In this document: piece after piece, positions 9,141 through 18,554 of the stretch
How positions within the stretch are numbered: position 1 is the stretch's first letter
Layout: every line of letters starts with the position of its first letter
Origin: Bacillota bacterium
Lineage (GTDB): Bacteria; Bacillota; UBA4882; UBA8346
NCBI GenBank assembly: GCA_023401925.1
Contig: JAEXDA010000019.1
Span: 124,001 to 188,000, forward strand
Direction: 5' to 3'
DNA length: 64,000 nt
Program-made: the position numbers and the translations under genes
Notes under the pieces: generated by a model
What the model was told of the DNA's origin: nothing
Seen by the model: the letters and a program-made list of their open reading frames with translations, nothing else
Database searches by the model: none

Positions 9141-9257
9141 AAGAAGCTGCCCCAAAAGTCAATTCACCAATCAAGATATACAATATAAACGCTTTGTTTA
9201 ATCGATGAAACCAAATGTTGTATATCTGTTTGATTTTACTTTTCCGACAGCTTCTTT
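9141..9257. repeat. MITE-like inverted-repeat element, copy 1
   Basis: 117 bp bounded by AAGAAGCTG...CCAAAAGT and its imperfect complement ACTTTTCCGACAGCTTCTT. Inside is a second inverted repeat, AGATATACAATAT against TTGTATATCT. Copy 2 at 19076-19190 has the same inner sequence and related ends; 47213-47346 has related ends only. It carries no ORF. It can fold into a long hairpin and could also act as a terminator. Confidence 0.6.
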
Positions 9258-9418
9258 ACTGTATGAATCGAAATGAAAGATAAACAAATGGGCTTTCGTA
9301 AGGAAATATGACCATCCATCGAGCCTATAAGTTACCCAAAAGGACCGCATAGACAGGTTTTTGGATTACCTCTTAGAATGCAGACTTCCTGAAGATAGTT
9401 TAACCCATCATGTGAAAC

Positions 9419-10852
9419 TTAGTTTGTAAATGCTTTCAGGCAAACATTGCCTTTACTATAAGACTTCGTCAAATCACTCCACGAAGTGCCGTTGCTGCTG
9501 ATGTAACTTTGCCCGGAACTGGCCGTGGCGGCGCTTGAATATCCGGAAACGGGCACTTCGACGGGAATGGGATAATTATAATTCGAAGTGGTCAATTTTA
9601 CGACTACCGAAAACTTTTGGCCCGAAGTTAGCGACACAGAGCTAGTCAAAGGAACGGTAACATATCCCGCGTTACTAATCGTTCCGGTTTGCGTATAGGC
9701 CAACGTTCCTGATACCGGTCCACTGGACGCCCCGGTGTAAATTTTTATTTGATACGTATTGCTGGTGGATGCGGTATAAAAGCTGACCGCCTTTAAAGAC
9801 TGCGCTCCCGTGGCGGAAAAAATGTTGGCAAACCAACCGGTAGTGCTGGAATAACCCAGCGATGAAACCCAACCCAACGGGTCATACTGATAAGCCTTTG
9901 CATAATTGGTGGTGGCTTCCGGCGTAACAAAGAGCGCATTCTCAGAATATCCAAATATCTTATCGTAATATGAAACATAAAAATATCCGCTCTCACCCCA
10001 ACTGCTTCCCCAACTGTTTTTCACGATAAATGCGCCATTTCCACTGGGAGTGCTGGAAAAGTTGCTTTTACTGTAATTATCGTCCCAGCCAACTACAGTA
10101 ATCGCATGATTAGCACTGCTTGAACCGCTGTAGTAGTATGCGTGATTCGTAGCATTATAATAACTGCTACCATAATACATTGCGACATAGACCGCTCCAT
10201 AACTTACGATGGCTTGCTTGATAGCGGTATTATCGGTACTGCTTGTCCTATCCGGTAAGAAGACTACGTTTTGCACGTGCTTGACCGGGGTTTGGCCGCC
10301 AGGAGAAACTCCACTGGAATCATTATAAGGATCGGAACTTTCCGTAACCGGACCACTCCAACGAGCCAAATAAGCCGCGGACATAAAGGCGTTTCCCCCT
10401 TCATCATGGGCTAAATCAAATCCGTGAGTGTTTTTGAGATTATTCTCTGAAAAATCCCAACTTACACTCTCACTGGTCAAAATATTGGATTCCAAAGAAC
10501 CATATGTACCAAAAGTCCAGCAAGAACCAGCTGACCCTTGATCCTTCACAGCGGTTACCCGCCCTAAACTTCTTAAATCATAACTCGTCGCTAAGGCTAA
10601 AATATTCCCCTTGAACAGTGAGTTTTCCGTCAAATGCTTCAATGAGATCGGTGAAGGCCAATAACCCGTCGCATTTTGATTTCGTGTATCTTCCGCAAGC
10701 ATCTGCAGCTTGGTCAAAGACTCCAGAAAATCCGAATTAAATGGCGCGCGTTGCAGTGCGACAGAGGTTTCTGCTCCGGCAAAAGAAACGTTGACAACGA
10801 CTGAAAGCGCTAATAAAAGAATAAACCATTTACTAATCTTACGGTTTTTCAT
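9419..10852 (-). CDS. secreted papain-family (C1) cysteine protease with C-terminal lectin-like region
   Basis: 477 residues with a signal peptide (basic start, hydrophobic core to about residue 25, AGA cleavage region). After a short propeptide the C1 catalytic domain has Cys111 (GSAGSCWTFG), His249 (ANHAITVVGWDD) and Asn279 (VKNSWGSSWG), with the DQG oxyanion segment before the Cys. Residues 315-477 form a Ser/Thr-rich beta region like the lectin-like domain often fused to bacterial C1 proteases. It probably acts outside the cell on proteins or peptides. A strong GGAGAGG site precedes the ATG. Monocistronic. Confidence 0.93.
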   Translation of the reverse strand: MKNRKISKWFILLLALSVVVNVSFAGAETSVALQRAPFNSDFLESLTKLQMLAEDTRNQNATGYWPSPISLKHLTENSLFKGNILALATSYDLRSLGRVTAVKDQGSAGSCWTFGTYGSLESNILTSESVSWDFSENNLKNTHGFDLAHDEGGNAFMSAAYLARWSGPVTESSDPYNDSSGVSPGGQTPVKHVQNVVFLPDRTSSTDNTAIKQAIVSYGAVYVAMYYGSSYYNATNHAYYYSGSSSANHAITVVGWDDNYSKSNFSSTPSGNGAFIVKNSWGSSWGESGYFYVSYYDKIFGYSENALFVTPEATTNYAKAYQYDPLGWVSSLGYSSTTGWFANIFSATGAQSLKAVSFYTASTSNTYQIKIYTGASSGPVSGTLAYTQTGTISNAGYVTVPLTSSVSLTSGQKFSVVVKLTTSNYNYPIPVEVPVSGYSSAATASSGQSYISSNGTSWSDLTKSYSKGNVCLKAFTN

Positions 10853-10943
10853 GCTAATCCTCTCCTTTTTTTACCTCATTTGTTGTCATCATCAATTACC
10901 ATCTTCAAGAATTATTTCCTTTTATTCCCATTTGTTGTATTCA

Positions 10944-10972
10944 ACTATACCACGACGCCTCAAGAAGAACAA
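10944..10972 (-). promoter_or_regulatory. sigma-A promoter of the C1 protease gene
   Basis: Minus strand -35 TTGTTC (10972-10967), 17-bp spacer, -10 TATAGT (10949-10944), about 92 nt upstream of the protease start. Confidence 0.6.
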
Positions 10973-11044
10973 TATAAAAATTGTTAATATTATGTATTAT
11001 TGTTTTAGTTATTTTTTACGTAAATTTAATAAATAATTTGACAT

Positions 11045-11084
11045 TATTTGAAAAGAAACAAGGCCGCTAATTAGCAGCCTTGTT
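11045..11084 (-). terminator. Rho-independent terminator after the GHL10 gene
   Basis: The stem AACAAGGC/GCCTTGTT (11057-11084) encloses a second palindrome, GCTAATTAGC. On the minus strand it is followed by a T-rich stretch, as expected for the end of the 11108-12787 transcript. Confidence 0.75.
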
Positions 11085-11107
11085 CAACTTTCAGTCCTTG
11101 CTTCCAG

Positions 11108-12787
11108 TTATGGAATTTGATCCCCATCAATTTGGGTAACCCGTCCGGGTTGAACCCAAAATTTATTAGCGTTCTCATCCGATGCCGACCCATCGGGTTC
11201 ATTGCCTTCCATATTGATTTGGTAAAATCCGGGGGGCAATTCCGCTAGGCCGAACCACCCGCTGCCATCGGTATAAACTTCACGGCGAAAGCTGTTATCC
11301 GGAATATCGACCCCGATATGAGGCAGCCGCAAAAACCGCTTCACTGTTATTTTCACGTGATCAAAAGGTTTTCCGGAATCCGTGGGTAAATTACCCATCA
11401 AAAAACCGCTGACCGGATGGGATTTCCAAGGCATATCCGGTACACCCGCCCGTTCGGAAAAAACCGGTTTAGTGTCGATATGCTGATTTAAAACAGGGTC
11501 AGTATAGCCGCCTCCCTGAGAAAGCAGAGTAAAAAACCAGTCATTGGTTTCCGGCATATATCGGTAAGGTTGGCGGGCAAATCCGCGGGATGCCACCGAC
11601 TCTTTGTAATCATCGCTGCTGTAAAGGTTGCTTGCCCCATAGGCATAGAGGGCCACACCAGCCACAGTATTTCCCTTTGCCGAAGGAACCTGGGCTCTGC
11701 GAATCTGGTCAAAAGACTGTTCGATGTACTGCATAAAAATTCCGGGGCCAACAACGATTTGCCTGCCGTATTGATTGTCTTTTTCCCATTCAATCCATTG
11801 ATTATACCAATTTTGCTGTTCGTTCTTCCAATCACTATAATAATTCATGGGGACCGCCATGTCGATAATCCCTTCCTGCAGCCAGCTCCGCCAATCCTGG
11901 CAGACGCGGCTATAAGCGGTGGATTTCTCCCAACCCCCTTCACCAACGGGACCCTCTCCCCAAGTGATGACAGCGGAGGAAACCTTCAATTTGGGTTTCA
12001 GAGCCATGGCGCCCAGATAAATCTTTCGCATTAAATTAGCTGTTTGTTCCCGCTTCCATTGCAACCAGTTCGGATCATTCGGTTCGGGCAATTTTTCTGT
12101 ACCGTATTGGGCTTTATACCGGGCCAAACTGGTGGGATTGTAGCCAAACTCCCTATCGGAATAACGGGAATAATCCAAATGAATACCATCAATATCATAG
12201 TTTTTAACAATATTCAAATACACTTGGGTCGTATAATCGATCACTTCCGGATTTCCGGGATCCAGGTAAAAGGAAAAATACAATTTAGGCGACCAACTTT
12301 TGGTTTGATTATCATATACGCGATAATAAGATACCCAAGTTTCTTTTTCGGAGGCTTTCGGACCATGCAAATTCCAAACATGATTCGGATCTTTGGGGGG
12401 ATTTGCCCGGTTCCAGGCTACTAAAGTATTGAGCCAGGCATGGACTTCAATACCGTTTGCATGAGCCTTTTCGATTAAATATTGTAAGGCATCAAACCCC
12501 GGGGTTAAATCAGGATCCTCGGTCCGCGGTTCGATACTTTGGTTATAATACGCATCGCCTCTCCGCCTTACCTGAACAATCAGTGTATTGATGTTGCCGT
12601 TGATGGCGTCTTGAATCAATTTATCAGCCTGGTCCGGAGTTTTGATTCCGGGCCGAAAAGCGTCCACCCACAAGGCTCTTACTTGGGGAGGGGCATCGCC
12701 CGCCTTGACAAGAAAATTCGCCGATACCAACAACAACATTACCCATCCAACCAAAACCATACAGGCAATCCGAAAAAATCTTTTCAT
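11108..12787 (-). CDS. secreted GHL10-type (DUF187) glycoside hydrolase-like protein, YngK type
   Basis: 559 residues from the ATG at 12787, spaced from GAGGAG; a GTG three codons earlier is also in frame. A signal peptide or anchor covers residues 1-27. The TIM-barrel GHL10 domain starts at VRALWVDAFRPGIKT, with NTLIVQVRRRGDAYY, AWLNTLVAWN, YDIDGIHLDYSRY and MAVPMNYYSDW. DGIHLDY is the expected site of an acidic catalytic residue. The last about 100 residues look like an extra beta domain (VYTDGSGWFGLAELPPG, resembling carboxypeptidase-regulatory or CNA-B folds). Related proteins are thought to act on cell-wall or external glycans. Confidence 0.9.
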   Translation of the reverse strand: MKRFFRIACMVLVGWVMLLLVSANFLVKAGDAPPQVRALWVDAFRPGIKTPDQADKLIQDAINGNINTLIVQVRRRGDAYYNQSIEPRTEDPDLTPGFDALQYLIEKAHANGIEVHAWLNTLVAWNRANPPKDPNHVWNLHGPKASEKETWVSYYRVYDNQTKSWSPKLYFSFYLDPGNPEVIDYTTQVYLNIVKNYDIDGIHLDYSRYSDREFGYNPTSLARYKAQYGTEKLPEPNDPNWLQWKREQTANLMRKIYLGAMALKPKLKVSSAVITWGEGPVGEGGWEKSTAYSRVCQDWRSWLQEGIIDMAVPMNYYSDWKNEQQNWYNQWIEWEKDNQYGRQIVVGPGIFMQYIEQSFDQIRRAQVPSAKGNTVAGVALYAYGASNLYSSDDYKESVASRGFARQPYRYMPETNDWFFTLLSQGGGYTDPVLNQHIDTKPVFSERAGVPDMPWKSHPVSGFLMGNLPTDSGKPFDHVKITVKRFLRLPHIGVDIPDNSFRREVYTDGSGWFGLAELPPGFYQINMEGNEPDGSASDENANKFWVQPGRVTQIDGDQIP

Positions 12788-13307
12788 CCCTTTCACTCCT
12801 CGTCGTTGATTATCGTTACAAAAAATTTTCGTATCTTGAGCAATCCAGGCAAAATCTTCCCATATTACTCAATTAAAAACGAACTATATTACTGAGTATT
12901 TTATATATCGGATTGTGTGCTCATTCTCCAAAGGGATTTGAATGACTATTTTTCCCAAAAAATATCCCAAATGATTGATATCACGGATCCAAAAAAATCG
13001 TAAATTTTTATGGTGATTCCAGTGACCCGTGAATCTTCCCACTTGACATAAACATTGACCATTTATTTCATAAAAAAAACCGGATGAGATCCGGTTTTTT
13101 CCTAATTCCCGATGAAGTTGTCGAGATGCAAAAAAAGTATATTTTCATTGTCATCATCCATCCTTCGCTATTAAACGGCCCGGCAAGGCCCTGAACAAAT
13201 CGACATAATTCCAGCTAAAATATTTTTTTGATTTATTTTATTATAATCTGCTATACTCGTGGTGTAAAGATTCCCTTGATTAACTTTATAATACTTTTTA
13301 TTCCAGG
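12788..13307. other. gene-free AT-rich interval
   Basis: No gene is seen. It holds the terminator at 13073-13098 and AT-rich tracts. A plus-strand TTGATT-18 bp-TATACT near 13229-13258 looks promoter-like but leads into no plus-strand gene. Confidence 0.5.
13073..13098. terminator. bidirectional Rho-independent terminator
   Basis: A perfect stem AAAAACCGGAT/ATCCGGTTTTT with a 3-nt loop (GAG) and T-runs in both directions. On the minus strand it could end transcription of the remnants at 13308-14249. Confidence 0.8.
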
Positions 13308-13655
13308 TTAAATCCTTTCATTCTCCAATATTTCCTTCAATTCCCTAATGTTAATCCCAGTATCTGCCAGCCGATGGGCATCAGAGACTGTCAGGAGCCG
13401 CACTCTTTTTGCTTTCAAGATTTCCAACTGATTTTCCCATTTGTGAAAACGTTCAAAGATGCGGATCCGCTCCTCCGGCGAGATAGCGGTACCGTTATCG
13501 ACAACAAGACATCCCACGTTATCTTCATTACCGGTTAACATAACACCAATAGTTCCATTCTTTGGATAATTTAATCGGCGGTCCACTCTGTGCTTATCCC
13601 ATCCGTGAGTGTAGGTGGCCGCAAGCCCCCTACTACTTATCTCCTGCTTAATCAT
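13308..13655 (-). pseudogene. histidine-kinase ATPase remnant joined to a PHP-like tail
   Basis: 115 codons. Residues 30-75 (NGTIGVMLTGNEDNVG, LVVDNGTAISPEERIRIFER) match the HATPase D-box/F-box of sensor kinases, but the H-box, N-box core and G2 box are missing. The last about 35 residues (RLLTVSDAHRLADTGINI) look instead like the end of a PHP-type phosphoesterase, so the ORF seems a chimera of two remnants. An AAAGGGG site stands before the ATG, so it may still be translated. A second remnant of the same kinase type lies at 18003-18176. Confidence 0.6.
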
Positions 13656-13667
13656 GCATGTCCCCTT

Positions 13668-14249
13668 TCACTTCGGCATGGACACGTCAAGGAAGGGATT
13701 AACGAGGGGAACGAGAAGGCCGGCCCTGATGAATATGGATAAGTGAGTGGTGCTGGAGAGCACAGCCATCTGGTTCACCAATGGGCTAAAGCCACCCATC
13801 GCTTTGTCTCCGCCGAGCATCCTGAAAAGTTGCACCTCGTACTCAGGCCGCACCCCATCGTTGTCGCCGAAGACGATCATGGTCGGGGCCTTGATCAACC
13901 GCACCTCCGACTCGGGCCATCCTTTAAAGTCTTTGAGCGCCTGATCCATCTTGACGACAAAGATGGGCCACCGCGACGGGTGCTGCGCGTACTCCTTTTC
14001 CATCGGCGACCCCACCAGGTCCTGGATGGTCGGCCAGTGAGCGTTGATAGCCGGATAGTATCCGGCGGGGGAGTACAGGCCCGATATCACGACGAGCTTC
14101 CGCACGATCGACGGGTACTTCACTCCCATGCGGAGCACGATGAGGCCACCGAGGCTGTAGCCCATCACGTCCACTTGGTCGAAGCCGAGCTTCTTTACAG
14201 CCACGGCCCTCTCTTCCCGCGACGGACTTGAGGGAAAATAATTCAACAA
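13668..14249 (-). pseudogene. N-terminally truncated alpha/beta hydrolase, GC-rich
   Basis: 193 codons keep the nucleophile elbow (VMGYSLGGLIVLRM) and the later acid region (APTMIVFGDNDGVRPEYEV), with a candidate His in STTHLSIF. The usual first about 80 residues with the oxyanion-hole HG motif are absent; the frame begins abruptly at AT-rich DNA near 14249. The coding stretch is visibly richer in G and C than its surroundings, which suggests transfer from a high-GC donor followed by truncation. The closest type, from memory, is the proteobacterial hydrolases with a GYSMGG motif. Confidence 0.75.
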
Positions 14250-14282
14250 TTTTCAACATCCTAATTCAGTTTTCAAGGTTTT

Positions 14283-15488
14283 TTATTTATTGGATTTGAG
14301 TAGTCTTCTGAATAAGTTGTAACCATGAATAACACCTACAAAAAGCTTAAAATAAAAGCTTTCCATCTCTTTTGATACATTCTTCAAATTATTCCGTATT
14401 TGAATATGCTGTGGACAATGTCTTTCACATTTGCCGCAATTTTTACATAAGGAAGCATATGAAGGTTTTGTTCCATCAACCCCTGCAAGCACACCCATAT
14501 AAACAAATTTTATTGATTTATCATCATAAATATATCGATCATTATAATACGAGAAACACAAAGGTATATTAACTCCCGCAGGACAAGGCATACAATACCC
14601 ACAGCCTGTGCACCCCACCTTAAGCCTCTCAGCAAATACTTTTTTCGCCTCATCAATACACATAAGTTCAAAGCTCGACAGTGAATCCGGCTCAGCATTA
14701 TTTGCGATTCTGATATTTTCTTCCACTTGCGTATCGCTATTCATACCAGACAGTACTACCGAAACTCCCGGATGATTCCAAACAAATCGCAAAGCCCATT
14801 CAACTGGAGTCCATTTTTTGCCTGATTTATTAAAGACAGCTTCAACACTGAGGTTCTTTCTGGCAAGCAAACCACCCCTTAAAGGTTCCATGATGGAAAC
14901 CCCGAGGCCTTTTGAAGCTGCATATTCAAGTCCCTCTCTGCCTGCCTGATTGTTCTCATCCATATAATTATATTGTATCTGGCAGAATTCCCAAGGATAA
15001 TCATCCACGATTTGCTTGAATTCAAATTTATTTCCATGAAAAGAAAAACCAATATGTTTTATTTTTCCCATTTTTTTTGCCTTATCAAGAAAATCCTCCA
15101 CTCCTAATTTCTTAAGTCTTTGCCAGCTTTCCATGCTCATCAGTGAATGCATCAGATAATAATCAATATGATCAGTCTGCAGCCTTTTTAGTTCAGTATC
15201 AAGAATATCTTCCATTTCATGATATGACTGAACCATAAACGAAGGCAGCTTTGATGCGATCATAACTTTATCGCGATAACGCTTTGCCAAAATTCGGCCC
15301 AAAACCTCTTCGCTATTTGGATAGGCATAAGCGGTGTCGAAGTAATTAACACCTTGTTCAATAGCAGAAACAATCTGTCTTTCTGCCATTTCTTCATTGA
15401 TCTTACGGTTCTTTTTAGGAAAACGCATACAGCCATACCCCAATATAGAAACTTTATCTCCGGTTTTGCCCATCTCCCGATATAACAT
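14283..15488 (-). CDS. aldo/keto reductase with C-terminal [4Fe-4S] ferredoxin domain
   Basis: 401 residues; the ATG at 15488 has GGGAGG 7 nt upstream (the frame opens at 15521). The AKR barrel shows ILGYGCMRFP, the catalytic Asp/Tyr (YFDTAYAYPNSE), Lys (IASKLPS) and His (YYLMHSL). From about residue 290 are two cysteine clusters, CTGCGYCMPCP and CKNCGKCERHCP, typical of Fe-S fused reductases in anaerobes. The substrate is unknown. The neighbour at 15599 is also a flavin/Fe-S redox protein, so the two may share an electron route. Confidence 0.92.
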   Translation of the reverse strand: MLYREMGKTGDKVSILGYGCMRFPKKNRKINEEMAERQIVSAIEQGVNYFDTAYAYPNSEEVLGRILAKRYRDKVMIASKLPSFMVQSYHEMEDILDTELKRLQTDHIDYYLMHSLMSMESWQRLKKLGVEDFLDKAKKMGKIKHIGFSFHGNKFEFKQIVDDYPWEFCQIQYNYMDENNQAGREGLEYAASKGLGVSIMEPLRGGLLARKNLSVEAVFNKSGKKWTPVEWALRFVWNHPGVSVVLSGMNSDTQVEENIRIANNAEPDSLSSFELMCIDEAKKVFAERLKVGCTGCGYCMPCPAGVNIPLCFSYYNDRYIYDDKSIKFVYMGVLAGVDGTKPSYASLCKNCGKCERHCPQHIQIRNNLKNVSKEMESFYFKLFVGVIHGYNLFRRLLKSNK

Positions 15489-15598
15489 AATTGAACCTCC
15501 CTTTACATTTATATTCAACAAATATCATTACTTTGAAATTTAATATACGCAAATATATATAAGTTGTAATACTTCTCTTCGTACTGAATTATTATTAT

Positions 15599-16375
15599 TT
15601 AGTACTGTCCGTGATCAATCTGATTATTTGAAGCAATTATTTCCTTAAGCTTTACATTTTGATTTATGAATCTTGCTTTGCTTTTCTGTGATTTCATATC
15701 GATTGCATTTTGTGGACAATGATGTATGCACGCTAAACATCCTTCGCATCGATGCAAAAACTCGGGTTTCTTCCCAACTTTAATATTGTTTGCAGGACAA
15801 ACTTTTTCGCACACTTTGCAGCTACTACAATTGTCTTGAACAATAAAACGCTTATCAGTATGATCATAACCGAATTTATTGTTTAAATTACGGATATCCT
15901 TAGACAACCAAACCGATATGAAACTTTTTCTGGTAAGCTTATTTTGTTTTTCAGTAATATCTTTTACGATTTCACCTAATTTTTCTTCTGTTTTTTTTGA
16001 ATTCTCATTTCTTAATTGGTCTTCCATATCAAAGAGCGGCAGACAATTGTCAATCATGAGTATTTCATTTGTATAATTGAATTTTATTCCTATTTCAGCT
16101 CCGACCTGCTCTATATGCTGCAAGCCAGATGCTGGTGTCTTACCAAAGGTCATAATTGCAAAAAAGTAGCTGGCTTTAAATTTTGATTGTTTTAAAAAGT
16201 TTTTTACTATCCTTGGCATTCCGAATGCATAACAAGGAAATACAAATCCTATTGCCTCATCTTCAAATTCATATTTCCCTTCCTTTATCATCTGAGGGAT
16301 AGAATACAGTTCTCCACCAATTTTTTTTGCAACATATAAGCTGTTTCCTGTAGCAGTAAAATAAAATATTTTCAT
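15599..16375 (-). CDS. EFR1-type flavodoxin/ferredoxin fusion protein
   Basis: 258 residues from the ATG at 16375 (AGGTGG upstream; the open frame extends to 16414). The N-terminal flavodoxin-like domain opens IFYFTATGNSLYVAKKI, the FMN phosphate loop of EFR1 proteins. The C-terminus has two [4Fe-4S] clusters, CSSCKVCEKVCP and CEGCLACIHHCP. It likely passes electrons between flavin and Fe-S partners in the cytoplasm. It lies in the same direction as the aldo/keto reductase, about 110 nt before it. Confidence 0.9.
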   Translation of the reverse strand: MKIFYFTATGNSLYVAKKIGGELYSIPQMIKEGKYEFEDEAIGFVFPCYAFGMPRIVKNFLKQSKFKASYFFAIMTFGKTPASGLQHIEQVGAEIGIKFNYTNEILMIDNCLPLFDMEDQLRNENSKKTEEKLGEIVKDITEKQNKLTRKSFISVWLSKDIRNLNNKFGYDHTDKRFIVQDNCSSCKVCEKVCPANNIKVGKKPEFLHRCEGCLACIHHCPQNAIDMKSQKSKARFINQNVKLKEIIASNNQIDHGQY

Positions 16376-16394
16376 TTTTACTTCCACCTTTCCT

Positions 16395-17037
16395 CTTTGA
16401 ATTCGGTGTCTCATTATTGTCCAACGTTAACGATTTTTCTGATCCAGGTTTGTCACTCGCTACCGCCCGTACAAGGCAGTCGGCACAGTCTGCGAAGGAA
16501 AGCGGTCGCAGCGGAGCGATGCGTGCCGAGGGACCTGCCGTATATTTTAAAGCGGGAGGTGCATCGCGAAGTCCGACCGGTCTTACAATGACCCACTCTA
16601 GGTTGCTCTGTTGCACCGCTCGCTCGGCAATAGTCTTGTCCGCGAACGGCCTTCGAGTAGATACAAGCAAAAAAGCGTATGGCCCAACGATTGAATTGGG
16701 CAAGTTCTTTCCCATCACTCAAAGTGATACCGCTTTGCATAACGAAGCGCTTGACCCCAGTACGCTGACAAGCCATTAAGATATTCGTACTGCCCTCCGA
16801 CATGACCGTACCCGGCGATTCGCCGGACCCATGCAACTAATTACCCCATCTGTATCAGCAATGGCTTCGACAAGGCTTGACAATCAAACACGTCTCCCCG
16901 CCGGACAACAAGGTTCATCGAAGGGCTGATGGTCTCCGGGCGGCGAGCCATGGCTACAACCTCATGTCCAATTCAAGAGCCCACTCTACTACCTTCCTAC
17001 CAGTCGCCCCCGTCGCTCCAATTACTGTGATTTTCAT
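16395..17037 (-). pseudogene. NAD(P)-binding (NmrA/SDR-like) protein, several frameshifts
   Basis: An ATG at 17037 with AAAGGAAG upstream opens with the Rossmann motif ITVIGATGATGRKVVEWAL, then the frame stops. Its continuation is scattered: VAMARRPETI in a second frame, GSTNILMACQRTGVKRFVMQSG around 16790-16720, and ERAVQQSNLEWVIVRPVGL to about 16400. Together they trace a complete atypical SDR of about 210 residues broken by at least three frameshifts. The DNA is GC-richer than its neighbours. It is divergent from the TetR gene at 17370, its likely former regulator. Confidence 0.8.
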
Positions 17038-17224
17038 AGAAAAACTTCCTTTCTGGTTTAATGAAACTCATTCGGAAAATGCAAATATCGCCGTTTACTT
17101 ACTTTCTGTCGCAGCCCGTCTTCCATCATTTGGGTTACAAAACTGTTATCATGATATGGAATGCTGCTAAAAATAAAATAAAGCACTTGATGTTCTATTT
17201 TTCCACCATCAAAATAAACATCTG

Positions 17225-17253
17225 TTGATTTTTGTTCAATTGTTCATTACAAT
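17225..17253 (+). promoter_or_regulatory. sigma-A promoter of the TetR gene
   Basis: -35 TTGATT, 17-bp spacer, -10 TACAAT, about 115 nt upstream of the TetR start and in the divergent intergenic region shared with the broken NAD(P)-binding gene. The rest of 17038-17369 is AT-rich with no gene. Confidence 0.5.
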
Positions 17254-17369
17254 GCTAATATATCAACATTGCTTGGTCAGTTCAATGGGGAAAAACGCTG
17301 AGTCTGTTTATTACTCAACAAAATAGACTTTATTGTTCAACACCTTGCAATAATTAAGGAGATAACTTT

Positions 17370-17933
17370 ATGGATAGGCGTATTGGGAAGTCTAAACAGG
17401 CCATTATGGGTGCTTTTATCAAACTAATGGCGGAAAAAGATTTTGAAAAGATCACCATGAATGAAATCGCGGAACAGGCAAATGTAAACCGGGGTACTGT
17501 ATATTTACACTACGTGGACAAATTTGATCTGCTAAATCAGTGTATAGAGACTCATTTGAACGAATTATTTGAAAATTGCCCTCCACCAGGAGAAACCAGC
17601 AATTTTTCTTCCAAAGCTTCACTGCTTCATACATTTGAATATCTTGAGCAGTATGCCTCTTTTTATTCCAATATGCTGACTAATAAAGGTATGCCTGCTT
17701 TTAGAGAACGTCTTCTGACAATGACTCTTAAGGGTGTCGAAGAACAAATTGATATGACTGGAATTAATCATGATATGAACAAAGACATACTGGTACAATA
17801 TGTTGCTTCGGCTGCTATAGGAATTATAGAATGGTGGATTACCCATTCAATGCCCTATCCAGCAACATATATGGTTGATCAGTTATGGCTGTTGTTGGAA
17901 CGGGTTCAGGTGGTACACAAGGAATTGCTATGA
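17370..17933 (+). CDS. TetR/AcrR-family transcriptional regulator
   Basis: 187 residues. The N-terminal helix-turn-helix is clear (MNEIAEQANVNRGTVYLHYVDKFDL), with the family's TVYxHYxxKxxL signature. The C-terminal helical ligand domain is of the usual length (TetR_C_33-like by look). AAGGAG precedes the ATG. It is divergent from the broken NAD(P)-binding oxidoreductase, a common regulator-target arrangement, so it may now have lost its local target. Confidence 0.9.
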   Translation: MDRRIGKSKQAIMGAFIKLMAEKDFEKITMNEIAEQANVNRGTVYLHYVDKFDLLNQCIETHLNELFENCPPPGETSNFSSKASLLHTFEYLEQYASFYSNMLTNKGMPAFRERLLTMTLKGVEEQIDMTGINHDMNKDILVQYVASAAIGIIEWWITHSMPYPATYMVDQLWLLLERVQVVHKELL

Positions 17934-18002
17934 GTTCTATACGGGTTATAGTTGTTGTTCCTCTTTCGAATTATTCTTTCCAGTATGATGGTTTGGCAGC
18001 CT

Positions 18003-18176
18003 TACCATGAATTCGGCGCCTTGGCCTTTCTTACTTTTAACGGTAACCTTCCCTTATGCATCTCTACGATTTGCTTCACCAGCGAGACACCCATCCCGTT
18101 ATCGGCAACGATAGATTCCACGCTATCTTCGTTGCCGGCTAGCATGACCCGAATGGTTCCATATTTAATGGAAAAG
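18003..18176 (-). pseudogene. second histidine-kinase ATPase remnant
   Basis: About 57 codons: IKYGTIRVMLAGNEDSVES matches the N-box/G1 region, then VADNGMGVSLVKQIVEMHKG jumps straight from the D-box to the G2 helix, so the F-box segment is deleted. Past the G2 box the frame shifts: a second frame restores GQGAEFMVRLP, the normal kinase end. No start or H-box is present. The GTI-VMLxGNED stretch is close to the remnant at 13308-13655, so both derive from related kinases. Confidence 0.75.
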
Positions 18177-18231
18177 ATCTGCCGGAGGCAGATCTTTTGA
18201 CCATCGCGATATACTTGAAAGCTTACATCAT

Positions 18232-18447
18232 TTAATCGCTTAAATCATACGATTCTACAGAAAATCCGGTTTTGTGATCCGTAAAACCGGATTGAAGCTT
18301 ATGTTGCGCCGCTGTCTGTTTTACTTCAGCAAGATTTTCAGAATTTCCGAGGATTTTTTTACAAGTTTGACAGTAGGCGAAACTATCCTGGGAAGGTTGA
18401 ACATCCCCTTGGGCAATCAGATTATCGATCCCCTGCTTTATAGCCAT
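18232..18447 (-). CDS. small hypothetical protein with a CxxC motif
   Basis: 71 residues with a strong GAGGTG site 7 nt before the ATG, so translation is likely. It contains one CQTCKK motif around residue 27 and is otherwise polar (Gln/Ser rich). I do not recognise a family. A single CxxC could bind metal as a dimer or be redox-active; that is conjecture. It sits between a kinase remnant and a repeat-associated fragment. Confidence 0.6.
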   Translation of the reverse strand: MAIKQGIDNLIAQGDVQPSQDSFAYCQTCKKILGNSENLAEVKQTAAQHKLQSGFTDHKTGFSVESYDLSD

Positions 18448-18554
18448 TCAAATCACCTCGGATCTATAATTACCAAATCGCCGGTTATTATGCGGGAGCC
18501 CTGAGCCAGCTGCTAATACTTCCCGTCCGGAATCTTTCCTTCCACTACCCAACT

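Noticed and set aside
9258..9418. Possible transposase remnant between the MITE-like element and the protease gene
   Set aside because: Short open stretches show no transposase motif on either strand.
11570..12424. Plus-strand open frames opposite the GHL10 gene
   Set aside because: Compositional shadows of the real minus-strand gene; no start signals.
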